Positions 1-31,407 of a stretch of 64,000 nt of DNA are shown here, in pieces. The stretch spans positions 28,604,107 through 28,668,106 of the forward strand of contig OU744448.1 in NCBI GenBank assembly GCA_916610825.1. Reading direction: 5' to 3'. This DNA is from Haliclystus octoradiatus (lineage: Eukaryota; Cnidaria; Staurozoa; Stauromedusae; Haliclystidae). A model generated the notes under the pieces. That model searched no databases. It saw only the letters and a list, made by a program, of their open reading frames with translations, and was not told the origin of the DNA. The position numbers were made by a program, and so were the translations under genes. Numbering within the stretch: the first letter of the stretch is position 1; each line of letters begins with the position of its first letter.

Positions 1-168
1 TTAAAGAGAATAAGGTGTTTGATTGTATGCTGTAGTTCGGAAATTGAATTCAGCCCTTCTGAGACTGATGGACAAGAGAAAGAAGACGACTGTCATTCTG
101 AATGTGAGATAGAGGGATTTTGTTCAGTGGGCTTAGATAAACAAACAGAAGAACATCAGGTGAAATGA
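1..168 (+). CDS. C-terminal tail of an upstream Polinton ORF (partial)
   Basis: The first frame is open from the window edge to a TGA at 166-168 and gives about 55 residues. The tail is acidic and Cys-containing (residues near DGQEKEDDCHSE). Its stop overlaps the integrase start as ATGA (165-168), the same coupling seen between integrase and penton gene, so it is probably the end of the preceding Polinton gene. I do not recognise the protein; which Polinton gene it is cannot be told from the tail. The rest lies left of the window. Confidence 0.5.
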   Translation, partial: LKRIRCLIVCCSSEIEFSPSETDGQEKEDDCHSECEIEGFCSVGLDKQTEEHQVK

Positions 169-1262
169 ATGATAAACGCATTGATAACTTACTGAAACCA
201 TTGTATTACTCGTTGAAGAGTGCAAGTTCGTTTTCGGGGGTGGTTAGGTTATGCAAGGAAGCAAAACAAAGAAACCCTAACATCACCAAACGTCAAGTCC
301 AAAATTGGTTAAAGACTCAACTGACCTACACTCTTCACAAACCCTCACGCAAAAACTTTAAAAGACGTAAGGTGATCGTTCATAGTATTGATGAGCAATG
401 GGTTTTGGATCTAGTTGATCTTTCAAAATTGTCTTCAAAGAATAAAGGGTACAAATTTTTATTGATGTGTATTGATGTGTTATCGAAATACCTATGGGTT
501 ATTCCCATGAAAACAAAAACAGGAAAAGAACAGACAAAAGCCTTCAAGAAAATTTTGAAGTCTGGACGGCAACCTCTACAGATACAAAGTGACAAAGGTA
601 CAGAATTTTACAACTCAGTTTTCAAGCGTTTATTACATCAAAAAAACATAAAGCTCTTCTCGACAAATTCAATCGTCCATGGGTCAATAATAGAACGTGC
701 TAACAGAACTTTTAAGGAATTAATGTACAAATATTTTACACATAAGAGCACAGAGAAATATATCGATATGATTCCGGAGATGGTATCCAAATACAACCAT
801 TCAGTTCATAGTGCAATTAAGATGCGACCAGTTGATGTAACAGTGAAAACACATGCAAAGGCATGGATTAATTTGTATGAGAAACATTATAAAACAGAAT
901 CACCCCATAGAACCTCACAAAATAAACAATTACATGTTGGAGACAGTGTACGAATCAGTTATCAACGAACAATTTTCAGAAAAGGCTATTTAGCGAGATG
1001 GACGACAGAAGTATTTAAAATCAAACGTGTGATACCTGGTAAAGTTGTTGTTTATCAGTTAGAAGATCAGAACAACGATCCTATAACAGGTACCTTTTAC
1101 CGACAGGAAATTCAGTTGGTTTCTGATCCTGAGAGTCATCGGATTGAACATATATTTAAAAAACGAAAGAGAAATAATCAATTGGAGTATTTTGTGAAGT
1201 GGCTCGGCTATCCAGATTCATTTAACTCTTGGGTAAGAGCAGACCAGACAACACGGATATGA
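165..1262 (+). CDS. Polinton DDE integrase with C-terminal chromodomain
   Basis: This 365-residue retroviral-type (rve) integrase would catalyse insertion of the element. Visible motifs are the first acidic site near D82/D85 (WVLDLVDL), D143 (QSDKGTEF) and E177 (IIERANRT). The C-terminal chromodomain spans about 327-358 (YFVKWLGYPDSFNSW), as in Polinton and Ty3-like integrases, and would bind chromatin. The ATG at 165 overlaps the preceding stop, and the TGA at 1260-1262 overlaps the next ATG (1259), so the genes are tightly packed. The frame is intact with all three acidic residues. An LTR-retrotransposon origin is unlikely because capsid genes follow directly. Confidence 0.9.
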   Translation: MNDKRIDNLLKPLYYSLKSASSFSGVVRLCKEAKQRNPNITKRQVQNWLKTQLTYTLHKPSRKNFKRRKVIVHSIDEQWVLDLVDLSKLSSKNKGYKFLLMCIDVLSKYLWVIPMKTKTGKEQTKAFKKILKSGRQPLQIQSDKGTEFYNSVFKRLLHQKNIKLFSTNSIVHGSIIERANRTFKELMYKYFTHKSTEKYIDMIPEMVSKYNHSVHSAIKMRPVDVTVKTHAKAWINLYEKHYKTESPHRTSQNKQLHVGDSVRISYQRTIFRKGYLARWTTEVFKIKRVIPGKVVVYQLEDQNNDPITGTFYRQEIQLVSDPESHRIEHIFKKRKRNNQLEYFVKWLGYPDSFNSWVRADQTTRI

Positions 1263-2032
1263 ACCATCAACCATCAAGCCTACATGTTGTCCTTTCAAGC
1301 AACAGTAACTTAGAAATTTATCCACTCAACACTGCATCACACTTTCAAGTTCAAGTTTCTAGACCGTTACGCTTTCCCCCTGCTCATTATGAAGTAGCCT
1401 TAGCTGAAATATCCTATCAACATGCATGGTTCAATATTAGATATGGACAGAACACAATTTCGATAATACACAATAACATCTTAACAGAAGCTGAAGTAGC
1501 ACCTGGTTATTATGAAACAATACAAGATTTAATAGATACACTGAATAGTTTATTGCAAAAAGGTAATACTGATTTATCTGGTGTCAAGTTTATTAGAGAT
1601 GGGCATAATGGACATGTTAAAGTTACGGTTCCTGTTGGAACACAACTCGACTTCAATAACTCTGATATTGCTAATTTATTAGGGTTCCCAAGGAACATCA
1701 TCATTGGTAACAATCTTAACAATATCGCTCATAACCTAGCCTCTGTTAACAATGGTTTTAATTCCATCTATATTCATACTGATATTATCAAAAATCAACA
1801 TGTTAGCACAAATTCCAGACCTCTGTTGAGAGTAATTCCAATTAAGGGTAGACGAGGAGATTATTGTCACATGGAATTTTCAAACTTACAATTTAAACAA
1901 CTCAGTCAAGATCATATACATACAATAGCAATCTATTTAACAAATGAATTAGGTCAAAGCTTACCAGTTGACGGAGGAGTTTGTACTATCACGTTGCTGT
2001 TTCGACGCTCTCCAAATCGTTTCTACGAGTAA
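1259..2032 (+). CDS. Polinton minor capsid (penton-like, single jelly-roll) protein
   Basis: The product is 257 residues from the ATG at 1259, which overlaps the integrase stop (ATGA); the frame stays open upstream only through a TTG. The N-terminal pattern (LSSNSNLEIYPLNTASHF, then VALAEISYQHAWFNI, then PGYYETIQDL) matches the family of Polinton and adintovirus penton proteins annotated as minor capsid. Its predicted role is the pentamer at capsid vertices. It sits between integrase and the basic core-like gene, about 0.4 kb before the major capsid gene. The reading frame is uninterrupted. Confidence 0.8.
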   Translation: MNHQPSSLHVVLSSNSNLEIYPLNTASHFQVQVSRPLRFPPAHYEVALAEISYQHAWFNIRYGQNTISIIHNNILTEAEVAPGYYETIQDLIDTLNSLLQKGNTDLSGVKFIRDGHNGHVKVTVPVGTQLDFNNSDIANLLGFPRNIIIGNNLNNIAHNLASVNNGFNSIYIHTDIIKNQHVSTNSRPLLRVIPIKGRRGDYCHMEFSNLQFKQLSQDHIHTIAIYLTNELGQSLPVDGGVCTITLLFRRSPNRFYE

Positions 2033-2046
2033 AATTGAGAAAAATA

Positions 2047-2448
2047 ATGATGTATAACACTCGCTTTGTTGCCTATCCTATACGTCAACGAGGTGGATTT
2101 GGACTTGGGAATATATTCAAAGGATTGATGTCAACCTTGAAACCAGTATTACGACAGAGTTTTAAAACGCTGAAACGACAGGCAATTTCAACTGGTGCTA
2201 AAGTACTTCAAGATGTGAACAGCGGAACCAATATAAAGTCATCATTAAAAAAGCGTGGTAGAGAAAGTCTCGAAAATGTCCTGCAAAGTGCATTCATCCC
2301 ACCCGTGAAACGTCTTAATGTAGGAGCAACAAGAGGTGGTAAAGCCAGTCGATCAACAACAGGCAAGAGAACAGGACGTGGAAAAGGAGCAAAACAGAAA
2401 CCCAGAGGAAAGGTAGGAAACCGCTCTCCTACCGACATCTTTGGTTGA
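2047..2448 (+). CDS. Basic, Gly-rich Polinton core/PX-like protein
   Basis: The product is 133 residues from the first of two tandem ATGs (2047, 2050); the longer open frame has only a TTG start inside the penton gene. The N-terminal part is Gly-rich and hydrophobic (GGFGLGNIFKGL), followed by a strongly basic, low-complexity tail rich in Lys, Arg and Gly. This composition and the place between penton and major capsid genes match the small PX / adenovirus core-like proteins of Polintons, thought to bind packaged DNA or act on membranes. The function is inferred from composition and position, not from catalytic residues. Confidence 0.65.
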   Translation: MMYNTRFVAYPIRQRGGFGLGNIFKGLMSTLKPVLRQSFKTLKRQAISTGAKVLQDVNSGTNIKSSLKKRGRESLENVLQSAFIPPVKRLNVGATRGGKASRSTTGKRTGRGKGAKQKPRGKVGNRSPTDIFG

Positions 2449-2452
2449 GGCA

Positions 2453-3763
2453 ATGATGGATTCACTATTTAAAACGGCAGAGTGTATGTTATCAGAAACG
2501 GACTTATTTGAGCCTCCTTTCACACAAACAGTAATTCAAAGTAGTCAAATCGATGAAGTATTTCCTGTAAACAGCCTTTCAGATGGAGGGTCAATTGATT
2601 TTATACTATCAAACGAAACTGATGCATTTATTGATTTATCAAGAACTTATTTACAAGTCAGCTTACGTCTAACAGATGCTGAGGGACGACCCATACAAAA
2701 TGATTCTAAAGTAACCCTAGCAAACAACAGCCTATCATCGTTATTTAGCCAGATTGATGTTAGCATTGGGGGTAAAGTCATTTCAGGGTCATCTAGGACA
2801 TATCCTTATAGAGCAATGTTAGAAACTCTATTGAGTTATGGACCAGATGCTATAGAATCTCAGCTTGGAATGCAGCTTATGACTAAAGATACACCTGGAT
2901 ATGTTGACATTGTAGACCCAGAAGGCTTGAATACAGGTCTAAATGAGCGATATGAATGGACTAGTGGTGGGAAAATTCTACGTTTAAGAGGACGAGTAAA
3001 CTCAGATCTATTTTGTTCAAATCGTCTTATTGTTAATGGATTGACACTCAAGGTTGTACTACATCGTGCAAAGGATAATTTTGTATTATTGTCTACACAA
3101 GCTCAAGCACACTACAAAGTACACCTACTTGACGTCTCCTTTAAAGTAAAAAGGGTCACTCTCACCCCAAGTCACTTCATTGCTATACAGAAAAAATTGT
3201 CAAGTCAAAACATACTCTATCCTGTGGATCGAATTCTGTTAAGGTCACACGCATTATCTGCGGGGGCTACCAGTTTAGCATGGAATTCAGTGTTCAATGG
3301 ACAGCTCCCTACAAAAATTTTTGTGGTTTTAGTACAAAATGTAGCATTTACTGGAAGCTATACTACAAATCCATTTAATTTTCAACATTTCAATCTGACT
3401 AGTTTAGCCTGTATGGTTAATGGAAAGTCGTGTCCTGGACGACCTATGCAAATGAATTTTACAACTGGTGACACCCTAGATGCATATTTGAGTCTATTTT
3501 CAACTACTAATAAGTTATTTGAAAACGATGGTATTCCATTGTCACGTAGTGATTTTATTAAAGGTGGAAAAACAGTGTTTGCCTTCAGTTTAGCTGCGAG
3601 TGCTAGTCAAACAGGTCACACAGAGCCGAGGAGACACGGTGAAGTTCGGTTATTATTTGAATTTGGAGAAGCACTCAATACAACAGTAACTGCCCTAGCC
3701 TATGCCGAATTTGACAATTGCATATCAGTAGACAAATCGAGGCATGTTCTAACCGATTTTTGA
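2453..3763 (+). CDS. Polinton major capsid protein (double jelly-roll, hexon-like)
   Basis: The product is 436 residues from the ATG at 2453; a second ATG follows at 2456, and the upstream TTG at 2441 is an unlikely start. The N-terminal block (FTQTVIQSSQIDEVFPVNSL, then IDFILSNETDAFIDLSRTYL) is characteristic of proteins often labelled F54H12.2-like, which are Polinton major capsid proteins. The expected role is the trimeric hexon of an icosahedral capsid. It starts 5 bp after the stop of the basic core-like gene and is followed 14 bp later by the protease. No stops or frameshifts are seen, so capsid genes are intact while the protease is not. Confidence 0.88.
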   Translation: MMDSLFKTAECMLSETDLFEPPFTQTVIQSSQIDEVFPVNSLSDGGSIDFILSNETDAFIDLSRTYLQVSLRLTDAEGRPIQNDSKVTLANNSLSSLFSQIDVSIGGKVISGSSRTYPYRAMLETLLSYGPDAIESQLGMQLMTKDTPGYVDIVDPEGLNTGLNERYEWTSGGKILRLRGRVNSDLFCSNRLIVNGLTLKVVLHRAKDNFVLLSTQAQAHYKVHLLDVSFKVKRVTLTPSHFIAIQKKLSSQNILYPVDRILLRSHALSAGATSLAWNSVFNGQLPTKIFVVLVQNVAFTGSYTTNPFNFQHFNLTSLACMVNGKSCPGRPMQMNFTTGDTLDAYLSLFSTTNKLFENDGIPLSRSDFIKGGKTVFAFSLAASASQTGHTEPRRHGEVRLLFEFGEALNTTVTALAYAEFDNCISVDKSRHVLTDF

Positions 3764-3776
3764 TAGAGAGGAAATC

Positions 3777-4331
3777 ATGGAATCAAACACTATTAGAGAA
3801 ATCATCAATTCCGATTTATACATGAAACGTGTGAACAACCGAGGAGTGTATGCTAAAGATCAACTGTTAACGAAATTAAGAATGCCCGATAATGATAAAA
3901 AGAGCTTTATTGCTATTGTAAACTCTGATGAAAGTACAGAGCCTGGTGCACATTGACTATTAGTATACAAAGGAGAATATCAGAAACACGTAACATTTAT
4001 TGACTCTTTTGGAAAACACCCGATATTTTATGGACTAGATAACGATTTAAAACGAATTTCAAAATCACTACAATATTTAAACGAACAAATTCAAGATGAC
4101 TTATCAATCACATGTGGGGAACATTCAGTGTACTGGTTGTATCATTTGGTAAGAGGAAAGAAAATCAATGACATTTTAAAGCGTTTCTCATTACAAAATC
4201 GGAAATATAATGATGAGATTGTTTTTGACTTTATACACAGTAAATTCAAAGGACATGAACGTAGCTTAAAAAGTGACCAGGAATTCCTGGTCACTCAAAC
4301 TGTACGGAGTTTAATAGATTATATGACATGA
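3777..4331 (+). pseudogene. Adenain-like cysteine protease interrupted by one in-frame TGA
   Basis: The frame starts at ATG 3777, reads 59 codons to a TGA at 3954-3956, and continues in the same frame to a stop at 4329-4331. The codon before the TGA is the His of a GAH motif, the expected catalytic His of the adenovirus-type maturation protease. Downstream are an FIDSFG block (acidic member) and a CGEHSVYWL block (catalytic Cys). In the family this enzyme cleaves capsid precursors. The rest of the frame is clean, so the loss is recent, or the TGA is read through: it is followed by CTA, the context known to favour readthrough in animals. Confidence 0.75.
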
Positions 4332-4945
4332 ACCATACTTAAACTAATACAAACACATATATAAACTGCATACACTGTATCTATAGCATACATGACAGTA
4401 GACATTTTATTTTAAGAAAACTCAATTGTTAATAAACTAATGTCTTACCTTTGTTAATAGTTATCACAGATGAATCCGATTAGTCGTATTATCGTCTTTG
4501 GATAATAGTAACAATAATAACAATATAAGAATAAGAATATAAATATGAAATATTTTTTTTCTATCTTTCGAAACCAACACCTCTCAAGATATAAATTATA
4601 ATGAGTGAAATGAGATGGGAAGGGCTTTTTATACCTAGAGAATTGGCACGACAATATGGGAACTTTCCATTAGATTTGACTTACTCACAGCAAGGTTCCA
4701 TATTTCACATTTGCTTTTGTCAGTACAATGAAGAATAGGAAGGATAACAGGTAGTGGTAGTAAATAATGATAAAGAGTACCGATTGAGAATTATATGCCA
4801 AATTGCGTTTCGAAAAGAATACCGATCGAGAAATAATTGAAGTTGCATTTCGATTGCTATCCAAGTTTAATAACATTCAATAATTGATATGACATCACAA
4901 AATCAAATCAACTTAATGAATTGATATGACATCATAAACCCCTTC

Positions 4946-4982
<37 letters not shown>

Positions 4983-5532
4983 CTTTCACAGGAATAATAA
5001 TAAAATAAATTTTAAATTGTGTGAAATTGTCGGATCTCATTATCGGATATATTCACATAATTTCATAAAGATACCGATCTAGAGCGTCCCGTCAATGTAT
5101 CTCATTCAAAAATATTTTTAATTGAAATGTATGCATTTCGGGGTGCGACTACGATTCAAATCGCAAAACTTTAACCCTTTTTAATTTACCTACACAAGAG
5201 TACCCGCCCATAAGAATAACTCTGAATTTCAATAACATGTATTGGCTTTGCGATTGGAAAATTATGTATAAAATCCATTCAGTTTTTAATATCTAATTTT
5301 GTAAATTATCATCATCGTCAATACATATATATATATATATATATATATTCTACTTATTTATTATAATTTTCAAAACAAAACAAAAAAACAAGACTGTGTG
5401 TTCATTTATCGAGTACAATTTCTTATATAATCAACAAGTTGTAAGATCATAAATAACAGTTAAAGGCTATTATCAAAAAACACATTTACAATGATGTAAA
5501 CAAAATTAAGCAAATGAAATATAGTCATACAA
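4332..5532. other. AT-rich noncoding stretch between convergent Polinton ORFs
   Basis: No credible gene is seen. It contains a (CAT)n tract at about 4948-4980 (11 units) and an (AT)n tract at about 5325-5348. It separates the + strand capsid/protease block from the - strand ORF at 5533-6342. No terminal inverted repeat could be recognised because the left end of the element is outside the window. Confidence 0.5.
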
Positions 5533-6342
5533 TCAAAACCAATCGTCATTGTCTACACATACAGGCATGTTAATAGAAACACCTTCAAGGTCATCAGTAA
5601 TTCCACATGCGACTTTAGACGTATCATTAATAAATATTAAAAATTTAATCAACTCACTAGGAAATAAATTAATGGCAGTAGTTTTACAGCTACCGTGATA
5701 ATTAATGAGAACAAATCTACAATAGCTTTCATAGATCCACAATTGTATTTCCATAGAGTACTTTTCATCGATAGAGCTTCTCTGACATAGAATCTTAATA
5801 TGTTTTGCACTCATTACCGATTTCGTATAATCGTTTACATTTAACTCCATCTCCTTGCACCGACTGGTTTCATATTGTATGGTCTCTGCATTATCTCTAA
5901 GTCGATTTACAAACGCTCCAAGTAATCCATACTTATCATGTGTACTCAACACGTCCTTCGCATCATACATCAATGTGCTTGCAGCCCAGAAAAACGATAG
6001 TAGATCTTCTTCTGTTCTCAATCCGAATGCTGGATTGCGTTCTGATTTGACGGAACAGTCTTTAATTACAGCGGTGAAATCTTCATCAGGTAATTCGTAG
6101 GCAACAATAGATTTGGAAATGCTACGACAAGATGTCTTGGTTTCCATCAGCTCTTTCTTTTTCACCTTTGTCTCTTTAGCTATTTTAATTTCTTCATTGT
6201 CAATTTCAAATCTGAGACGCTTGCGTAATGACGTAGTTTCCTTACATTTGGATTTAGATAATCCTTTTCTTGGAACGAATTTAACTTTCATTTGATCAGT
6301 AGAACTCAATGAAGTCAACTTTGGGGTAGTTTTTTCCGACAT
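5533..6342 (-). CDS. Unrecognised 269-residue protein beside the Polinton
   Basis: This is an intact frame with an ATG at 6342 and a TGA at 5533-5535. The N-terminal third is strongly basic (repeated Lys/Arg, for example SLRKRLRF). The middle and C-terminal parts look folded and helical (EEDLLSFFWAASTLMYDAKD), and the last residues are acidic and aromatic (DNDDWF). I recognise no catalytic motif. It is convergent with the capsid/protease block and lies on the likely terminal side of the Polinton, where accessory genes vary. It may be an element-encoded DNA-binding or regulatory protein, or a host gene; the sequence does not decide. Repeats of about 21 bp lie just upstream of its start. Confidence 0.6.
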   Translation of the reverse strand: MSEKTTPKLTSLSSTDQMKVKFVPRKGLSKSKCKETTSLRKRLRFEIDNEEIKIAKETKVKKKELMETKTSCRSISKSIVAYELPDEDFTAVIKDCSVKSERNPAFGLRTEEDLLSFFWAASTLMYDAKDVLSTHDKYGLLGAFVNRLRDNAETIQYETSRCKEMELNVNDYTKSVMSAKHIKILCQRSSIDEKYSMEIQLWIYESYCRFVLINYHGSCKTTAINLFPSELIKFLIFINDTSKVACGITDDLEGVSINMPVCVDNDDWF

Positions 6343-6469
6343 GATTATTTAACCAGTGACTATAGTAGCAATGTTCAACCCACATCAATTACTTTGATAA
6401 ACTGAGTCATTATTTGTAATCCCATTCAGATATAAACATAATCGACAATCGATGACGTCTCACCCTACA

Positions 6470-6596
6470 AACAATAACACGTGAGCTGTAGGCATAAAGA
6501 ACATCAACACAACAATACCATGTGAGCTAAATACAATACACAGAGAGCTTACAACAATACACAGAGAGCTTACAACAATAAAACGAGAGCAAAATA
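6470..6596. repeat. Degenerate 21-bp tandem repeats upstream of the - strand ORF
   Basis: Two identical adjacent 21-bp units (6534-6554 and 6555-6575) are preceded by a diverged 21-bp unit (6512-6532) and followed by a partial one. Each unit has a CAATA start and a GAGAGCT or GTGAGCT core. A further diverged copy with CACGTGAGCT lies near 6478. The array is about 130-250 bp upstream of the ATG at 6342. It could be subterminal repeats of the Polinton or binding sites for a regulator. Confidence 0.6.
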
Positions 6597-6599
6597 ACT

Positions 6600-8675
6600 A
6601 CAAAAGGAGGGAGCCAAATAGGCAACGCCCCTATTGCGCAATAACCAGCTCTTCCAGGCTCACCCTGGCTCATCACATTGTTATAATCCTTTGTTATTAC
6701 GTTCAACGCTCATTATGTATCTACTCACATCTGAAGTAAGGGCTCTCTCACCAACTCTTTTGACTCGCCTTCATTCAGCTTATGACTCCATACTTAGGAG
6801 CACACTAATCCCATTTGTTTCCGACTGCTAAATTAAGAAAACAATTTCCATTTGCCTCTGCTATTGCTTGCCAACGTCTGATGCCGTGTTGAGGTCCTGT
6901 CTATAGATCAGAGTCGTATCACGTATGCACCACAGCCACTGCATGACATCTTTCACTGGTAACTGCAAGAAGAAGAAGTTTCATCGAGGACACGGACAGG
7001 CAGTATCTTTTGGTAAGGTTTTGTATCGTGGATTGTCATACATAGCAAATTTTTTGTTAACTATGCTGACCGTAATCTGCGGCACTATGTTCTCGTTAGC
7101 AATTATGTTAGGTGAAATACAGACGGCACATTTCGCACAAATGTAGACGACGCTAGCTCACAATTTCATACGATAGATGGCTATAATACTACTACGTAAT
7201 TCTCTTAAGAGATTGTAAGTTCATTATAAATGCTAACTTGTGATAGTACCCAAAGAGTCTATAAAATCTAGGTAATGCTCCTCTATTTATTTATTTTCTT
7301 CAATGAAACAGATAAATACAATTATATGACAATAACTTAGAATCACCTCGCAACGAAATCATTATATTTTACTCTATCTAATTTACCAGATACATCATCC
7401 TGTGGTAGATGTGATCAATGTATTTGTCGATTAATCAAACGTTTATTCCAACATGTTTTCTACTAGGATCCCCCCTTGAAAAGTTTACGATTTAATTATC
7501 ACAGAGTGATGATTAACGTTTGTTTATGTCGAAAATTCAGTAAATTATTTATTACCGAAAGTATCTACGACAAACGTTGATATAAAATTATCAAAATTGC
7601 TCAATTGAGATATAAAATATGACTTAAAAGATATAAAAACCAAAGTATATAAATTAGTTCCAAAATTCTGTACCAATATTCCCATTAATCAAACATGTCT
7701 GTAGTTATAATGATTAATATTGCATATTATTTTGGACTAAACTTGATCATCCCAATTTCATTATCAATTGCATTACGGTCGATGTGGATGGATATTTTCC
7801 TTCAAAAAAAATATTTTTGAAGTAATCTTATCCACAACATAGGTGAAAAACATTTCAATCTAAAATATCCCGTAAAAATAATCTAAACATGCTACTGTAT
7901 TTCCGTTCATAAAGCATTAAATTGAACATGAATATTATTTGAAAATTTACTCGTTGCGAAATGATATCTATAAGTAAGTAACTCATCTACTTTTAATTGT
8001 ATTGCTTGTAATATTGATAATAATCAAAAAGACATCAATTATACTGAGGTCAAAATGTAGGACTCTAAAGTCAATTTATTCTTCCATAACTTGTGCAACT
8101 CCACAAATTTTTTCCCTAACCTTACGAAGGTATACAAAGGTTTGAGGATGGTCAAGTATTTCACAAATGTAACAATGGGAAAATGATTTGAAATTCAAGT
8201 TGATTTATTGAATATAAATTTGCGTTGTTTAATCAGTGAGCAAGGATGTAGTCATGTGTGTAACCCTGAGCAACAGTCGCGAACCAAGTCAACTGTGATG
8301 ATTTGATTCACACGGTTACACTGAGCCATGGAGTTCAGAAGCTGCTTCTACACAAGAGTGCGCTCCATTTGAAACATGATTACGCAGAATTTAAAATGAA
8401 TTGAGAATAGCAGAAAATTGAAACAATATAAATTTAACGTAAAATATTTTATTTGGAATTCTAAAATATAATTTTATGGAGAGCAAAGCATGGATTTATC
8501 AGCGTTTACTAAGAGAAAATGTTAGTTACCGAAAGGTTCGTTGAATATTTCCATAAACATTTAGCAGGTTGAATGAATTGCTGACCAACGGAAATGTCAA
8601 AATCTATTCAATTCGATTTATCTTTTATTTTAATAGGTTAGAACTAATTTACAAAGGAAAATTACAAGACGCCAA
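6600..8675. other. AT-rich intergenic region, no gene seen
   Basis: Only short chance frames occur, none with a recognisable motif or splice signal. The right end of the Polinton probably lies in the first part, but I could not define a terminal repeat or target duplication. The last part would hold the kinesin promoter and 5' UTR; a possible intron acceptor (TTAATAGGTTAG) precedes the presumed first coding exon at 8676. Confidence 0.4.
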
Positions 8676-29711
<21,036 letters not shown>

Positions 29712-31260
29712 TCTTGTAATCAACAATATAAGCATTGCAATTTAGATGAAAATAACCTAGATTTAGCTCAGTGAAGTTCATACTGCATTATAGTAGCGCG
29801 TTTAGAGCTCATTAAAGGATAGACAATATGCTATTATTTTCTTTCAATGACATATTACAACTATGTTTACCCTTTAAGCATTCCAGATCATTTGTTGTAT
29901 TTGTAACATATAAAAATATATATCAAAGTTGTGTATATTATATTAAAACTTCTAGAGGAATAGAGCTATGTAGATTCCTAACTCTAAAATTTTTATTTAT
30001 TTATAAGTATATATAGGCTAGTATATAGTATATAGTATATAGTATTAGTATACACATAGTATAAAATTGGGAATACATTTTAGCTTCCATTGATTTCTAT
30101 CGAGTTTCATAGGTTAATAATTATAAATTTAATAATTATATGTATACGTTTCAAATAAAATGGCTCGTCCTGGATTAAAGAAATTTATATAACCGATTTG
30201 ATGGTATTTTTCTTCACAGTGTTGCATGTGTATTTCACAAGCTCAACAAAATATCACATTCCCAAATACCACCATCAAGTAGTTATGTGTACCTCCTGCC
30301 TATAGTATCCTTTTATTTATCTCTTAACTTAATATCGATCTTCTGTATATGTTGGGTTTTTCCAAGATACTGTTCCCTTGTTTATTTATCTCTGATGCTC
30401 TACGCGCATCACCGGCTATTCTAGAGTCAGGCTTACATATCGTAAGAACATTTTTTTGCGTGGAAGTAAATTTAGTAAAAAATTTCCGTGTTTATGTTTC
30501 TTTGTATTTTAATAAAGGGTTACCCAAATGTATGTTACCAAGGTTTAACTCGAAAAAGTTGGGAAACATTCGGGAAGCTAAAAATCACTCGCTCGGAGCT
30601 CGTGATTTTTTAGCGCTTCACTCGTGTCTCCAACATTTTCTCGTTTACAAAATATGAATACAAACATTTGCAAGCATGTCGTAACCCTTTTCTAAAATAA
30701 AACAAATGTCGGAATCTCATTCGACGGCGAATTTTCAATTCATGAATTCACAATTTAAAATTCAATTTCAATTCATAAACCAAGCAACGAGAATCCCACA
30801 ACAAGATAGATATTGTCGAATAAAGAAAGACATATACAAGAACGTCTGTAATATAAGTGGTACAATAGTTCTTTAGCAAATTAATGCAGTTATTGTTATT
30901 TAAATTTTAGGTTTACCTTGAAACAGCGACGTAGCCTACAATTGTCTTTCATTCTGTGTTTTTATTTTGCATGTTACACGACCAATAACTCATTCACCAC
31001 GCTTTTCAATAAGTATAAACATCTTGAGCTAAATGTCGTTTTGTAAATCGTAGCCGTTATTGAGATATTTATTGGATTGTTATCAAAAAGTTATAAATTC
31101 TGTATTTTATCACAGATCAAACTTCTTGAAGCTTGCGGTTTTTCCCAGTTTTCGGAGCCATGTGTTACCCAAGGATTTCATGCATGGATTTCATTCTTTC
31201 GACCAATCAGATCGCAGAAAACCTTCGTGATATTTTAGAACTACAGTTCATTGGTAATTT
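29712..31260. other. Kinesin 3' flank and AT-rich intergenic DNA
   Basis: The 3' UTR probably ends after the AATAAA at 30154-30159. A hairpin repeat lies near 30570-30615 (AAAATCACTCGCTCGGAGC with its complement GCTCGTGATTTTTT); a similar hairpin occurs near 46.88-46.94 kb. No gene is seen otherwise. Confidence 0.45.
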
Positions 31261-31269
31261 TATTCCCAT

Positions 31270-31346
31270 ATTTTGTATCAGTCCTGGGAGAAAAAGCTTG
31301 TAGCTTATCAGTTTTTCTGAATAAATGATAATGATGATGATGATGT
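31270..31346 (+). mobile_element. LINE 3' end with (ATG)n-type tail
   Basis: The segment resembles the end of the CR1-like copy at 18.5 kb: CAGTCCTGGGAGAAAAAGC, then TAGCTTATCAG, then TCTGAATAAATGATAATGATG. Only the last 80 bp or so are recognisable. Confidence 0.5.
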
Positions 31347-31407
31347 TCATATTTACAACATTTCCCCAATTATGAAACTATTGCAACTAATGGTGATCAA
31401 CAAACTG

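Noticed and set aside
1229-1258. Upstream extension of the penton frame
   Set aside because: It relies on a TTG; the ATG at 1259 overlapping the integrase stop is the better start. The same reasoning moves the core-like gene to 2047 and the capsid gene to 2453.
4128-4331. Separate small gene starting at 4128
   Set aside because: It begins with GTG and is the in-frame C-terminal part of the interrupted protease.
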